A stretch of 10,205 nucleotides of DNA from CALJUZ01 sp003387805. GTDB taxonomy: Bacteria; Bacillota; Limnochordia; Limnochordales; ZCTH02-B6. Below are positions 1 to 7,859 of the stretch, in pieces; positions within the stretch are counted from its first letter, which is position 1, and each line of letters starts with the position of its first letter. The stretch spans positions 1-10,205 of the forward strand of contig CALJUZ010000075.1 in NCBI GenBank assembly GCA_937975235.1. The letters are read 5' to 3'. The notes beneath the pieces are model-generated. The model was not told where the DNA came from, did not search any database, and saw only the letters and a list, made by a program, of their open reading frames with translations. The translations under genes were made by a program, and so were the position numbers.

Positions 1-266
1 CGCCGCCGCATATAGTTAATGCGGTGAGTTATCGATTCGACGGAAACGGCCTCTTCCCTCCTTTTTATACGCAAGTTGGAAGTTTTTACCCTGCAAATAT
101 ACGGTTTATTTGTCCTTTTTCGTCTATTGCAACTTGTCGCTGGCGGCGGGCCCCGGCCGTGGCGTACAATAATGTCGACGCCGGCCATGCCGATGCCCGG
201 CCCGTCCAGCGTGGACTGCGGCCGGCGGCCTTTCGCCCGGCGCTGCCGAAACGGAGGGATGCGGCC
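1..266. other. AT-rich leader before the ATPase gene
   Basis: No gene is supported here. Roughly positions 55-135 are T- and A-rich (for example CTTTTTATAC at 61-70 and GTTTATTTG at 104-112) in a window that is otherwise about 70% GC, so this is probably a promoter or regulatory region. Weak sigma-70-like matches exist: TTGGAA at 76-81 with TATACG at 98-103 (16-base spacer), and an isolated TACAAT at 165-170 without a good -35. Neither is convincing. An open frame runs into the ATPase gene from a GTG at 24, but its first 81 codons have no family resemblance and no ribosome binding site. CAAGTTG (72-78) and CAACTTG (130-136) form a 7-bp inverted repeat with a 51-base loop. Confidence 0.4.
253..257 (+). 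promoter_or_regulatory. Shine-Dalgarno setting the ATPase start
   Basis: GGAGG lies nine bases before the ATG at 267. The longer open frame beginning at GTG 24 has no such signal, so this site decides the start. An ATG at 259 is closer but is out of frame and stops after three codons. Confidence 0.7.
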
Positions 267-1388
267 ATGACCAAAGCGGGCGCCGTCCGGCGCATGTTTC
301 CCGGCGGCAACACGTGGCGGGGGTTTCACTCGTTTTACGACCAGATCATCGGCCCCGACGCCCGGCGGGTGTTCATCCTCAAAGGCGGCCCGGGGGCGGG
401 CAAATCCACCTTTATGAAGTGGATCGCGGACCGGCTGGCGGCCATGGGCTTCGACGCCGAGTATCACCATTGCTCCGCGGATCCCGGGTCGGTGGACGCG
501 GTGGTGTTTCCTTCTTTGCGGACCGCGCTGCTGGACGGCACCGCGCCCCACGTGGTCGACCCCCCGTTTCCGGGGCTGACGGGCGAAATCATTGATCTGG
601 GGCGGTTTGCCGACGACGCCGCGCTGCGCCCCCACGCGGACGACATCCGGCGCCTCAGCGAAGCGGGCCGGCAAAGCTTCCGGCGGGCGTACCATTACCT
701 GGCCGCCGCGAAAGCGGTGCGCGATGCGGAAAAGGACATCCATGGCCGGGCCATGGACCATGCGTTCCTGCACCGCCAGGCCCGCCGGCTGGCGGCGGCG
801 GTGGTGCAGGCCTGCGAAGAGGGGGCCCCGGCGGCCGCTTCCGGCGAGACGGAGGGCGCGGCCGGGCGCCGGCGCCGCCTTTTCGCCGGCTCCATCACGC
901 CCCTGGGTCCCGTGCACCACCTGGACACCCTGGCGGGCGGCCTGCCCCGCGTGTTCGTGGTGCGGGGCCGGCCCGGGACCGGCGCCTCCACGCTGCTCAA
1001 CAAGGCGGCCGACGCCGTCACCGATCGTGGCTGGGACGCGGAGCTGTTTTTCTGCCCCTTCGATCCGGACCGGCTGGAGCATCTGGTGGTGCCCGCAGCG
1101 GGCGTGGCCGTGGTCACGTCCCGGCCGCCCCACGAGTTCGAGCCCGCCGGCGCCGAGATCATCGATTTGGACCACGGTTTGTCGCTGCCGGACCCGGACG
1201 CGCGGCACGCGGCCGCGGCCCGGCGCATGTTCGGCAACTTGTTCGAGCACGCGACGGCCGCGCTGGCCGAAGCCCGTCAGCACCACCTGCGGCTGGAGGC
1301 CCTCTACCGGCCGGCCATGGACTTCGGCGCAGTCAACGAGCTGCGCGGCCGCGTTTTCGAAAAAATTTTGGCGCACGCGCCGGGCTAG
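267..1388 (+). CDS. two-P-loop ATPase, PRK06851-like family
   Basis: A 373-residue predicted cytoplasmic P-loop NTPase with two tandem nucleotide-binding halves. The first half has an intact Walker A, GGPGAGKST at residues 40-48, preceded by a hydrophobic strand (VFILK). It is followed by the family signature YHHCSADPGSVDAVV and then LLDGTAPHVVDP and EIIDLG. These segments match what I recall of the uncharacterised PRK06851 family of Bacillota. The second half repeats the plan with RVFVVRGRPGTGAST around residues 228-242 and EIIDLDHGLSL further on. In its P-loop the invariant lysine is alanine (A240, codon 984-986), so this site is probably weak or dead in ATP hydrolysis. Length fits the family as I recall it. 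The start is ATG 267, chosen for its GGAGG. It may head a transcript with the two downstream genes, although 135 bases separate it from the next. The cellular role and partner are unknown. Confidence 0.8.
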   Translation: MTKAGAVRRMFPGGNTWRGFHSFYDQIIGPDARRVFILKGGPGAGKSTFMKWIADRLAAMGFDAEYHHCSADPGSVDAVVFPSLRTALLDGTAPHVVDPPFPGLTGEIIDLGRFADDAALRPHADDIRRLSEAGRQSFRRAYHYLAAAKAVRDAEKDIHGRAMDHAFLHRQARRLAAAVVQACEEGAPAAASGETEGAAGRRRRLFAGSITPLGPVHHLDTLAGGLPRVFVVRGRPGTGASTLLNKAADAVTDRGWDAELFFCPFDPDRLEHLVVPAAGVAVVTSRPPHEFEPAGAEIIDLDHGLSLPDPDARHAAAARRMFGNLFEHATAALAEARQHHLRLEALYRPAMDFGAVNELRGRVFEKILAHAPG

Positions 1389-1523
1389 CCGTGCGGCGGC
1401 CCGCGGGCCCTGCCGGGCGGCCGGGCGCTGCCGGAGATTTCCTCAAGGCCAGCGGGTCTCCCGGGCGAAATCGTAGGACAGCGGCAGGAAACCCGCCGCC
1501 GACTTCACCGCCGGGAGGCTGCC

Positions 1524-2597
1524 ATGGGAGAATTCGCCGGCCGCATCCACGGCCCGGGCCGGCGCAGGCCCGGGACCGCCGGCGCCGCGGCCGTCCTCGC
1601 CCCGGGAGCCCTGCTGGCCGTGGCCGCCGCGCTGCTGCTGGCCGCATGGCTCCGTTTCGGATTCGTCCTCGGACCCGGATTCGGATCCGAGTTCGGGCCG
1701 GATCCCGCCCCGGATCGGGCGCGGACGCCCGTGGCCGCGTCAGGCCTCCAAGGCGCCTCCATGCCGGATTTCGAGCCCGGCCCCGCGCCCGGCGCCGGCC
1801 GCGACGACCCGTGCACCGTTCGCTTTCTCACCTGGAACATTCACTGGGGCCTGGGAGCCGACGGCGTGCACGACGCCAGCCGCATTGCGGCGGCGCTGCG
1901 GGCCGCGGACGCCGACGTGGTGCTGCTCAACGAAGTGGACGTCCACCGGCGCCGCAGCGGCAACGTGCACCAGCCGTCGTTCCTGGCGGCCGCCGCGGGC
2001 TATCCCTACTGGTACTACGGCTCCTCCTTCACCTCGTGGGCCTCGGGCGGCCTGCGCCTTTCGCACTACGGCAACTTGCTGCTGAGCCGCTTTCCCATCG
2101 TGCACGCCGAAACGGTGGCGCTGCCCCGCCCGCGGGGCCGGGAGCCCCGCTCGCTGCTCCTGGCCGAAGTGGTTATCGGCGGCGTGCCGGCCACGGTGGC
2201 GGGCGTCCACTTGGGCCTGGGCCGCGAGGAGCGGCTGGCCCAGGCCGCGGTCATTCACGCGCGGACGCTGGGCGGAGGTGCATTGTCCGGGCGCCCGGTC
2301 ATATTGATGGGCGACTTCAACGCGCACCCCGCATCGCCGGAAATGGCGCTGCTGACCGGCGACGGCGGTTTCGTCGACACCCACGCCGCGACAGGGGCCG
2401 GCCCCACCTTTCCGCTGCCCGAGCCGTGGGCCCGCATCGACTACATTCTCGTCTCGCCGGACCTGGCGGGCCGCGTCATGGCCGCCGGCCCGCTGCCGCT
2501 GCCGGGCTCCGACCACTTGCCCGTCGCGGCCGACATCGCCTGGCCTGCGGCCTGGGCGGAGCCGGGTCCGCTTGCCACGGCTTCCGGCTCACGATAG
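1524..2597 (+). CDS. membrane-anchored endonuclease/exonuclease/phosphatase-family hydrolase
   Basis: A 357-residue metal-dependent phosphohydrolase of the EEP (DNase I/exonuclease III-like) superfamily. After a short Arg-rich N-terminus, one hydrophobic helix spans about residues 22-43, so the protein is probably anchored with its catalytic domain outside the cytoplasm. A Gly/Pro/Phe-rich linker runs to about residue 97. The catalytic domain carries the full EEP set: TWNIH with N105, LLNEVD with E137, GDFNAHP with D264 and N266, RIDYILVS with D306, and GSDHLPV with D330-H331. Substrates in this superfamily include nucleic acids, phosphoinositides and sphingomyelin, so the substrate cannot be assigned. 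The extracytoplasmic location argues against DNA repair and for a nuclease or lipid/phosphate-ester hydrolase. ATG 1524 follows GGGAGG (1513-1518). The stop is 31 bases before yhaM, so co-transcription with it is likely. Confidence 0.85.
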   Translation: MGEFAGRIHGPGRRRPGTAGAAAVLAPGALLAVAAALLLAAWLRFGFVLGPGFGSEFGPDPAPDRARTPVAASGLQGASMPDFEPGPAPGAGRDDPCTVRFLTWNIHWGLGADGVHDASRIAAALRAADADVVLLNEVDVHRRRSGNVHQPSFLAAAAGYPYWYYGSSFTSWASGGLRLSHYGNLLLSRFPIVHAETVALPRPRGREPRSLLLAEVVIGGVPATVAGVHLGLGREERLAQAAVIHARTLGGGALSGRPVILMGDFNAHPASPEMALLTGDGGFVDTHAATGAGPTFPLPEPWARIDYILVSPDLAGRVMAAGPLPLPGSDHLPVAADIAWPAAWAEPGPLATASGSR

Positions 2598-2628
2598 GAT
2601 AAGGGAGAGCTTGGATGGAGGTTCGGCC

Positions 2629-3672
2629 ATGCAGCGAGACGAGGGCATGACCGTCGCCGAAATTTTGGCGCTGCCCAACAACCGACAAGTGTACGGCCAG
2701 TTCGTCGTCCGGGAATGCGAGCTCCGGGGCAGCGAAGGCCGATATTTTCTGCGCCTGGTGCTGGGCGACAAGACCGGCACCATTCAGGCGTACGTCTGGA
2801 ACTACGACGTCAACCAGCGCTGCCCGAAAGTGGGCGATGTGGCCGAACTGCACGGCGTGCGGGGCGAGTTTCAGTCGAAGCCGAAAATCGACGTGCAGTG
2901 GGGCGGCATCCGCCGCGGCAGCAAGCCCCTGCACGAGCTCATCGAGCAGCCGCAGGTGCCCGAGTTCGCCCGCCGGCACATGGCCGAAATCGACGCGGTC
3001 TTCGCCGGCGAAATCACCGACGAGCATCTGACCCGCTGGGCCCGTTATTTCCTGGGAAATGCCTCCTTCCGCGAGCGGTTCATGCTCTGGCCCGCGGCCA
3101 AGTCCAACCACCACGCGTACCCCGGCGGCCTCATCCGGCACACCGCCTACGTCATGCGGACGTGCCGCCTGGCCGCCCGGGAAATGTACCCGCATCTTTT
3201 GACGCCCATCGGGTACCAGACGCTGCTGTTCGCGGCCTGCTTCCACGACGTGGGCAAGCTGGAGGAGCTGGCCATGCACCCGGTGACCGGCGACGTGTTT
3301 TACACCGACCGGGGCCAGCGCTTCGGCCACATTTTGCTGGGCCGCGACATGCTGCTGGACGCGGCCCGGGAGCTGAACGTGCCCCGGGAGCTGGTGGAGC
3401 GGGTGGACGAGCTCATCTTGGGCCACCAGGGCAAGAAAGAGTGGGACACGCTGCGGGAGCCTTTGACGCTGGAAGGCATCATTTTGTCCGCGGCGGACTA
3501 CTTCGACAGCCAGATCGGCAACATGGAGATGGCGCTGCGGACCTACTCCGAAGGCGTGGGCGACGACTACCAGTTCGTGCGCGCGTTCAACCGGCACATG
3601 TACGTGGCCGACGCGCCCGAGCGCATGGAGCACAACCTGGAGCAGCATCCCGATCGGGCGCCGCAGGACTGA
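2629..3672 (+). CDS. yhaM: 3'-5' exoribonuclease YhaM (OB-fold + HD domain)
   Basis: A 347-residue protein matching the YhaM exoribonuclease family, which in Bacillota trims RNA (and in vitro single-stranded DNA) from the 3' end in a metal-dependent way. An N-terminal OB-fold-like nucleic acid-binding region (about residues 10-95; core LVLGDKTGTIQAYVWN) precedes an HD phosphohydrolase domain. The metal ligands are visible: H161/H162 in NHHAYPGGLIRH, H171, and the H206-D207 pair in CFHDVGK. Further conserved parts are LGHQGKKEWD and the C-terminal LSAADYFDSQ. B. subtilis YhaM is about 314 residues, so this one has modest extra length at the ends. The open frame extends upstream to a TTG at 2572 inside the previous gene, but GGAGG at 2617-2621 with a seven-base spacer favours ATG 2629. 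A strong terminator follows directly. Confidence 0.92.
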   Translation: MQRDEGMTVAEILALPNNRQVYGQFVVRECELRGSEGRYFLRLVLGDKTGTIQAYVWNYDVNQRCPKVGDVAELHGVRGEFQSKPKIDVQWGGIRRGSKPLHELIEQPQVPEFARRHMAEIDAVFAGEITDEHLTRWARYFLGNASFRERFMLWPAAKSNHHAYPGGLIRHTAYVMRTCRLAAREMYPHLLTPIGYQTLLFAACFHDVGKLEELAMHPVTGDVFYTDRGQRFGHILLGRDMLLDAARELNVPRELVERVDELILGHQGKKEWDTLREPLTLEGIILSAADYFDSQIGNMEMALRTYSEGVGDDYQFVRAFNRHMYVADAPERMEHNLEQHPDRAPQD

Positions 3673-3689
3673 GGCACCGCCCGAAAACC

Positions 3690-3741
3690 AACGCAAACGA
3701 ACGCCGGCCGAGGTTGGCACCCCGGCCGGCGTTTTTGCGTT
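3690..3741 (+). terminator. long intrinsic terminator after yhaM
   Basis: A perfect 9-bp GC stem, CGCCGGCCG (3702-3710) with CGGCCGGCG (3723-3731), encloses a 12-base loop and is followed directly by five T (3732-3736). The flanks pair further: A3700-A3701 with T3732-T3733, then, past a two-base bulge, AACGCAAA (3690-3697) with TTTGCGTT (3734-3741), for about 19 pairs in total. It lies 17 bases after the yhaM stop. On the other strand the hairpin is followed by GGTTTTC, so it could also slow putA transcription, but less efficiently. Confidence 0.88.
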
Positions 3742-3761
3742 CTGCGGCGTCCCGGCGGGGC

Positions 3762-3782
3762 GGCGGCGGACGGGCCGCCGCC
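3762..3782 (-). terminator. GC hairpin downstream of putA
   Basis: GGCGGCGG (3762-3769) and CCGCCGCC (3775-3782) make a perfect 8-bp stem with a five-base loop, 20 bases beyond the putA stop. No T-run follows on the minus strand, so it is not a classic intrinsic terminator. It may protect the 3' end of the putA mRNA or cooperate with the hairpin at 3690-3741. Confidence 0.4.
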
Positions 3783-3802
3783 CGGCCCGCGTCCCCGGGC
3801 GC

Positions 3803-6800
3803 CTAGCTTTGCGCCATGTCGTCCGCGAACCCGCGCCGCAGCGTGTTTTCCGTAATGACCCGGGTCTGGACGAACTGCTTGACGTAGTCGGGGCCGCCGG
3901 CCTGGAAGCCCGTGCCCGACAGGCCCAGGCCGCCGAAGGGCTGCCGGCCCACCAGCGAGCCCGTAATCTTGCGGTTGATGTAGAAGTTGCCCACCAGGAA
4001 CTCCTTGCGGGCCCGCTCGATGCGGGCGGGGCTGCGGGAGAAGATGCCGCCCGTCAGCTTGTAGTCGCTGTCGTTGGCGATGTCCAGCGCCTCGTCGAAG
4101 TCCTTGGCCCGCATGACCGACAGCACCGGGCCGAAGATCTCCTCCCGGGCGATGGTGGCGTCCCGCGGCACGTCCTCGAAGATGGCCAGCGGCACGTAGT
4201 AGCCGCCCAGCGCCTTGGCCCGCTCCGGCGGCTCCTGGACGAGCACCGGCTTGCCTTCCTTGTGGCCCAGCTCGATGTAGCGCATGATGCGCTCCTGGGC
4301 CTCCCGCTCGATGACGGGGCTGACGTACGTCTCCGGTTCCCACGAAGGCCCGATGATGAGACTCTTCGTCGCCTCCACGAGACGCTCCATGAAGGCGTCG
4401 TAGATGTTCTTCAGGACGATGATGCGCGACGCGGCCGAGCACTTCTGGCCCGCGTAGCCGAAGGCCGAGTGCAGCACGCCCGCGACAGCCTCGTCCAGAT
4501 CCGCGTCATCGTCGATGATGATGGCGTTCTTGCCGCCCATCTCGGTGATGACCTGCTTGATGTGGCGCTGGCCCGGCCGCACGACGGCCGCTTCCCGCAA
4601 AATGTGCAGGCCGACGGCCTGAGAGCCCGTGAACGCGATGATGGCCACGTCGGGGCTGGCCACCAGCGGCGCGCCCGCCTCCTGGCCGTAGCCGGGCAAG
4701 TAGTTGACCGCGCCCGCGGGCACACCCGCCTCACGGTAAATCTCGGCCAGCTTGTACGCGATGACCGGCGTCTGCTCGGCGGGCTTCAGCACCACGGGAT
4801 TGCCCGCGACCAGGGCCGCACTCGACATGCCCGTCAAAATGGCCAGCGGGAAGTTCCACGGCGCGATAATGGCCGCGACGCCGCGCGGCTCGTACATATA
4901 ATGGTTGATCTCGCCGGTCAGGCCGGCCATGCGGGTGGGCTTGCCCAGGCGCAGCGCGGACCGGGAGTACCATTCGATGAAGTCGATGGCCTCGGTCACG
5001 TCCCCGTCGGCTTCGCGCCAAGGCTTGCCGTTCTCCAGGGTGATGAGCGCGGCCAGCTCGAACCGCCGCTCCCGCATGATGCGGGCGGCGTTGCGCAAAA
5101 TCTCGACGCGCCGCTCCACCGGCGTGCCGCGCCATTCGTCGAAGGCCGCCTTGGCCGCCGCCACCGCCCGCTCCGCGTGCTCCGGCAGGGCCCGGGCCGT
5201 GTAGCCGATGATCTCGTCGGGCTTGGAGGGGTTCTCCGACGCGATCTCGCCTTCGGTCTCCACCCGCTCGTCCCCGATGAGCAGCGGATACCGCCGGCCC
5301 AGCTCGCCCCGGACCTTCTCGAAGGCCGCGTGCATCTTCTCCCGGTTTTCCGCGATGGAGAAGTCCGTGTGGGGCTCGTTGCGGTACGGCGGCAAGCCGA
5401 ACTCGGGACCGGAACCCCAGCCGCCGTACGCCAGCGGGTCGCGCGCCAGCGCCTCCTGGACGTGGGGCGCCACCGGCGAGATGACCGACACGGCGGAGCC
5501 GTCCAGCGCGTCGGGCGAGCCCGTCACGGCCGGAGCGCCGCCGGCCGCCCCGGCCGGGGCCTCCGCCGCCGCTTCCGCGGCCTGCCGGGTTCGGTCCTGG
5601 GCTTCGCCGGCCACGGCCGCCGGGTTGCGCAGCAGCTTTTCGGGCGACTCGCCCTCCGCGAAGCCCTGGCGCAGGAACGACTGGTTGGACGTGTTCTCCA
5701 GCAGGCGCCGCACCAGGTACGCCATGCCGGGGATGAGCTCGCCGTAGGGCGTGTACACCCGCACCCGCTGGCCCATGTCCACCAGCGCCCGGCGCAGCGG
5801 CGTGGCCATGCCGTAGAGCACCTGGAACTCCACCGAGCGCGGCGGCAGGCCCATGGCTTCGCTCAGCGCCATGGCGTGGGCGATGGAGCGGATGTTGTGG
5901 CTGGCCACCGCCAGGCGCACCGCGTCATGGTTTTCCAGGAACAGCCTGGTGACCCGCTCGTACGACGCGTCGCTCTCGTACTTGCGCTCCCACACCGGGA
6001 CCGGCCAGCCTTCGAGGCGGGCGTGCACCGTCTCGTAGTCCCAGTAGGCGCCTTTCACCAGCCTCACCTTGACAGGCGTGCCGCGGCCCTTGGCCCACTC
6101 GATAAGCTTCCTGGCGTCCTCTTCGGCGCTGCGCAAATACGCCTGCAGGACGATGCCCAGGTTGGGGTAGTCCTTGAACTCCGGGTCTTCGCCGATGCGG
6201 CGGAAAATGTCGAAGGTCAGATCTTTGAGGCTGTAGTCCTCCATGTCGATCTGGATGTGCGCGCCCTTCTCCTTGGCCAGCCGGAGGATGGGGCGCAGCC
6301 GTTCCATCAGGGCGCGGTAGCTGGCGTCGGGCGCGATGGGGTCCAGCTGCGAGTAGAGGGACGTCAGCTTCACCGACACGTTGACGCGCGGCAGCGGGCC
6401 CCAGGGCGCCTCGTCCACCAGCTCGTTCTTCGGCCAGCGGGGCGCGTGTTCCGACAGCGTCTCCAGCAGCTCCAGGTAGCGGCGCTGATAGTCGTCGGCT
6501 TCCGTCTCGCTCAGGGTCGCTTCGCCCAGCACGTCCACGGTGAAGGCCAGGCCCTGCTTGTGGAAGCCTTCGACGACTTTGCTCACTTCCTCGGTGTTGG
6601 TGCCGGCGATGAAGGAGCGAGCCACCTGCTCCACGCCTTTGCGCAGCGTGCCCGCGGTGGCCCTGGCGCCCAGCTTGCCCATGCCCGCCACGCTGAGGCC
6701 GGCTTTCATGAGACCGCCGAACGGGTCCGGCTTGCCCTCGAAGTACTCCTTCAGATGCCGCACCACGTCTTCCGGATCGTCCAGCGTGGGCAGCACGTCC

Positions 6801-6970
6801 ACGAAGCGGAACAGCTGCAGGCGCGTGTCCTCGTGGCGCATGGACCACTCCAGCAGCTGGCCCGTCCAGCGCTCGGCCCGGAAAAACGCGCCGGAGTCCT
6901 TCTTCACCCGGTCAAACAGTTCCCGCCCGATGCGCTGTGTCGCCTGTTCGACTTTGGTCGGATCAACCAT
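3803..6970 (-). CDS. putA: bifunctional proline dehydrogenase / P5C dehydrogenase (PutA)
   Basis: A 1055-residue fused enzyme that oxidises L-proline to glutamate in two steps: FAD-dependent proline dehydrogenase, then NAD-dependent glutamate-semialdehyde dehydrogenase. The PRODH part spans about residues 1-450: an alpha-helical arm (RFVDVLPTL at 55-63), NVSVKLTSL with K201, VRLVKGAYWD (302-311), ASHN (356-359), EFQVLYGM (381-388) and YLVRRLLEN with the proline-binding pair R421-R422. An Ala/Gly/Pro-rich linker (about 455-500) joins it to a RocA-like ALDH. The ALDH residues are intact: N706 in APWNFPL, K729 in LKPAEQ, E810 in TEMGGKN and nucleophile C844 in GQKCSA; E810 and C844 are 34 apart, as is usual. 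There is no ribbon-helix-helix domain at the N-terminus, so it does not repress its own gene as E. coli PutA does. It is also shorter than that protein, nearer the minimal Geobacter-type PutA. ATG 6970 has a strong AAGGAGG. It is co-transcribed with iclR. Confidence 0.93.
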   Translation of the reverse strand: MVDPTKVEQATQRIGRELFDRVKKDSGAFFRAERWTGQLLEWSMRHEDTRLQLFRFVDVLPTLDDPEDVVRHLKEYFEGKPDPFGGLMKAGLSVAGMGKLGARATAGTLRKGVEQVARSFIAGTNTEEVSKVVEGFHKQGLAFTVDVLGEATLSETEADDYQRRYLELLETLSEHAPRWPKNELVDEAPWGPLPRVNVSVKLTSLYSQLDPIAPDASYRALMERLRPILRLAKEKGAHIQIDMEDYSLKDLTFDIFRRIGEDPEFKDYPNLGIVLQAYLRSAEEDARKLIEWAKGRGTPVKVRLVKGAYWDYETVHARLEGWPVPVWERKYESDASYERVTRLFLENHDAVRLAVASHNIRSIAHAMALSEAMGLPPRSVEFQVLYGMATPLRRALVDMGQRVRVYTPYGELIPGMAYLVRRLLENTSNQSFLRQGFAEGESPEKLLRNPAAVAGEAQDRTRQAAEAAAEAPAGAAGGAPAVTGSPDALDGSAVSVISPVAPHVQEALARDPLAYGGWGSGPEFGLPPYRNEPHTDFSIAENREKMHAAFEKVRGELGRRYPLLIGDERVETEGEIASENPSKPDEIIGYTARALPEHAERAVAAAKAAFDEWRGTPVERRVEILRNAARIMRERRFELAALITLENGKPWREADGDVTEAIDFIEWYSRSALRLGKPTRMAGLTGEINHYMYEPRGVAAIIAPWNFPLAILTGMSSAALVAGNPVVLKPAEQTPVIAYKLAEIYREAGVPAGAVNYLPGYGQEAGAPLVASPDVAIIAFTGSQAVGLHILREAAVVRPGQRHIKQVITEMGGKNAIIIDDDADLDEAVAGVLHSAFGYAGQKCSAASRIIVLKNIYDAFMERLVEATKSLIIGPSWEPETYVSPVIEREAQERIMRYIELGHKEGKPVLVQEPPERAKALGGYYVPLAIFEDVPRDATIAREEIFGPVLSVMRAKDFDEALDIANDSDYKLTGGIFSRSPARIERARKEFLVGNFYINRKITGSLVGRQPFGGLGLSGTGFQAGGPDYVKQFVQTRVITENTLRRGFADDMAQS

Positions 6971-6978
6971 GGACCGTT

Positions 6979-6985
6979 CCTCCTT
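6979..6985 (-). promoter_or_regulatory. putA ribosome binding site overlapping iclR stop
   Basis: On the minus strand AAGGAGG sits eight bases before the putA ATG. The TAA stop of the upstream iclR gene (6986-6984) shares its last bases with this site. Ribosomes finishing iclR therefore end on the putA Shine-Dalgarno, which predicts translational coupling. Confidence 0.85.
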
Positions 6986-7859
6986 ACCCTAAGCTTCCCC
7001 AGCCCACGGGGTGCCGATGGTTCCACACCGTCTCCACGAAGCGGCGGGTTTTGGCCGACAGCAGCCGGCCCAGCTCGTGCAGCCGGGCTTCGTCCGCAGC
7101 AAAGGCCGGAATGTCCACCGAGACGGCCATAAGGCGCTCGCCGTTGGCCGCGCCCGGCTTGCCGGCACGGCGGGCGTCGCCCGAGCGCGCGCCGGCGGCC
7201 GCCGCCGGGCCCGTAAACAACGCCGCCCCCACGGACCACACGCCCGGATAGCCGTCGTCTTTCGTCACCGCGTAGCCCCGCTGGCGCGTCAGCTCCAAGT
7301 CCTCCCGCAGCGCTTCGGGACTGAGAATGCGCCAGCCGTCCAGATGGTGGGGCCAGCCGCCGACCAGAAGCTCCTCCAGGGCGTCGTCGTCCAGCCGGGC
7401 CATGATGGCTTTGCCCATGGCCATCACGTGCGCGGGCCAACGCTCGCCCGCGGAAACGACCACCCGCAGCCGGTCGCTGCCCTCCACCGCGGCCAGCACC
7501 ACGCACTCGTGGCCGTCCAGCTCGCCCAAATACGCCGTGTGCCCGGTCTCCCGCACCAGTTCGTCCAGCAGCATCAGCGCGGCCTCCCGGGCGCCCGGCC
7601 GCCGCAAGTACCTCAGCCCCAGCTCAAACATGCGCAGCCCGACGCGGTAGCGCCGGGTGCGCGCATTCTGCTCCAGGTATCCGCCCGCGACCAAGGGCGT
7701 GACGACACGGGACACGACGCTTTTCGCCAGCCCCGTCATCTCGCTGAGTTCGGTGATGCCCAGCTCCATGTCGCCGCCGGCCGCGGCGAACGCGTCGAGA
7801 ATCATCACCGCCCGGGCCACGGACTGGTTGGACTGCCCTGTTTCCTTCGACTCCGTCAT
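6984..7859 (-). CDS. IclR-family transcriptional regulator of the putA operon
   Basis: A 291-residue cytoplasmic DNA-binding regulator of the IclR family. The N-terminal winged helix-turn-helix begins at SVARAVMILDAF (13-24), with LGITELSEMTGLAKSVVSRV (33-52) as the HTH and YLEQNARTRRYRVG as the wing. The effector-binding domain shows TAYLGELDGHECVVLA, AHVMAMGKAIMARL, LREDLELTRQRGYAVTKDD and GVWSVGAALF. Between that last strand and MAVSVDIP lies an unusual Ala/Gly/Arg-rich stretch (about 216-243), where family members normally have a short loop. The gene sits 13 bases upstream of putA in one operon, so it is inferred to control proline catabolism; the ligand is unknown but may be proline or P5C. 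The start is uncertain: ATG 7859 gives a normal N-terminus with GGTGGG 11 bases upstream, while ATG 7883 in the same frame has a poorer signal. Confidence 0.87.
   Translation of the reverse strand: MTESKETGQSNQSVARAVMILDAFAAAGGDMELGITELSEMTGLAKSVVSRVVTPLVAGGYLEQNARTRRYRVGLRMFELGLRYLRRPGAREAALMLLDELVRETGHTAYLGELDGHECVVLAAVEGSDRLRVVVSAGERWPAHVMAMGKAIMARLDDDALEELLVGGWPHHLDGWRILSPEALREDLELTRQRGYAVTKDDGYPGVWSVGAALFTGPAAAAGARSGDARRAGKPGAANGERLMAVSVDIPAFAADEARLHELGRLLSAKTRRFVETVWNHRHPVGWGSLG

Noticed and set aside
1..11. Start of a minus-strand gene at ATG 11
   Set aside because: Only three codons are visible and no ribosome binding site lies at a normal distance, so it cannot be supported.
24..266. 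N-terminal extension of the ATPase from GTG 24
   Set aside because: No ribosome binding site before 24, AT-rich composition and no family similarity in the extra 81 codons. ATG 267 has a good GGAGG.
3809..7132. Very long plus-strand open frame (1107 codons) opposite putA
   Set aside because: It is the antisense shadow of putA in high-GC codon usage. It has no recognisable domain, while the minus strand has complete PRODH and ALDH motifs and a strong start.
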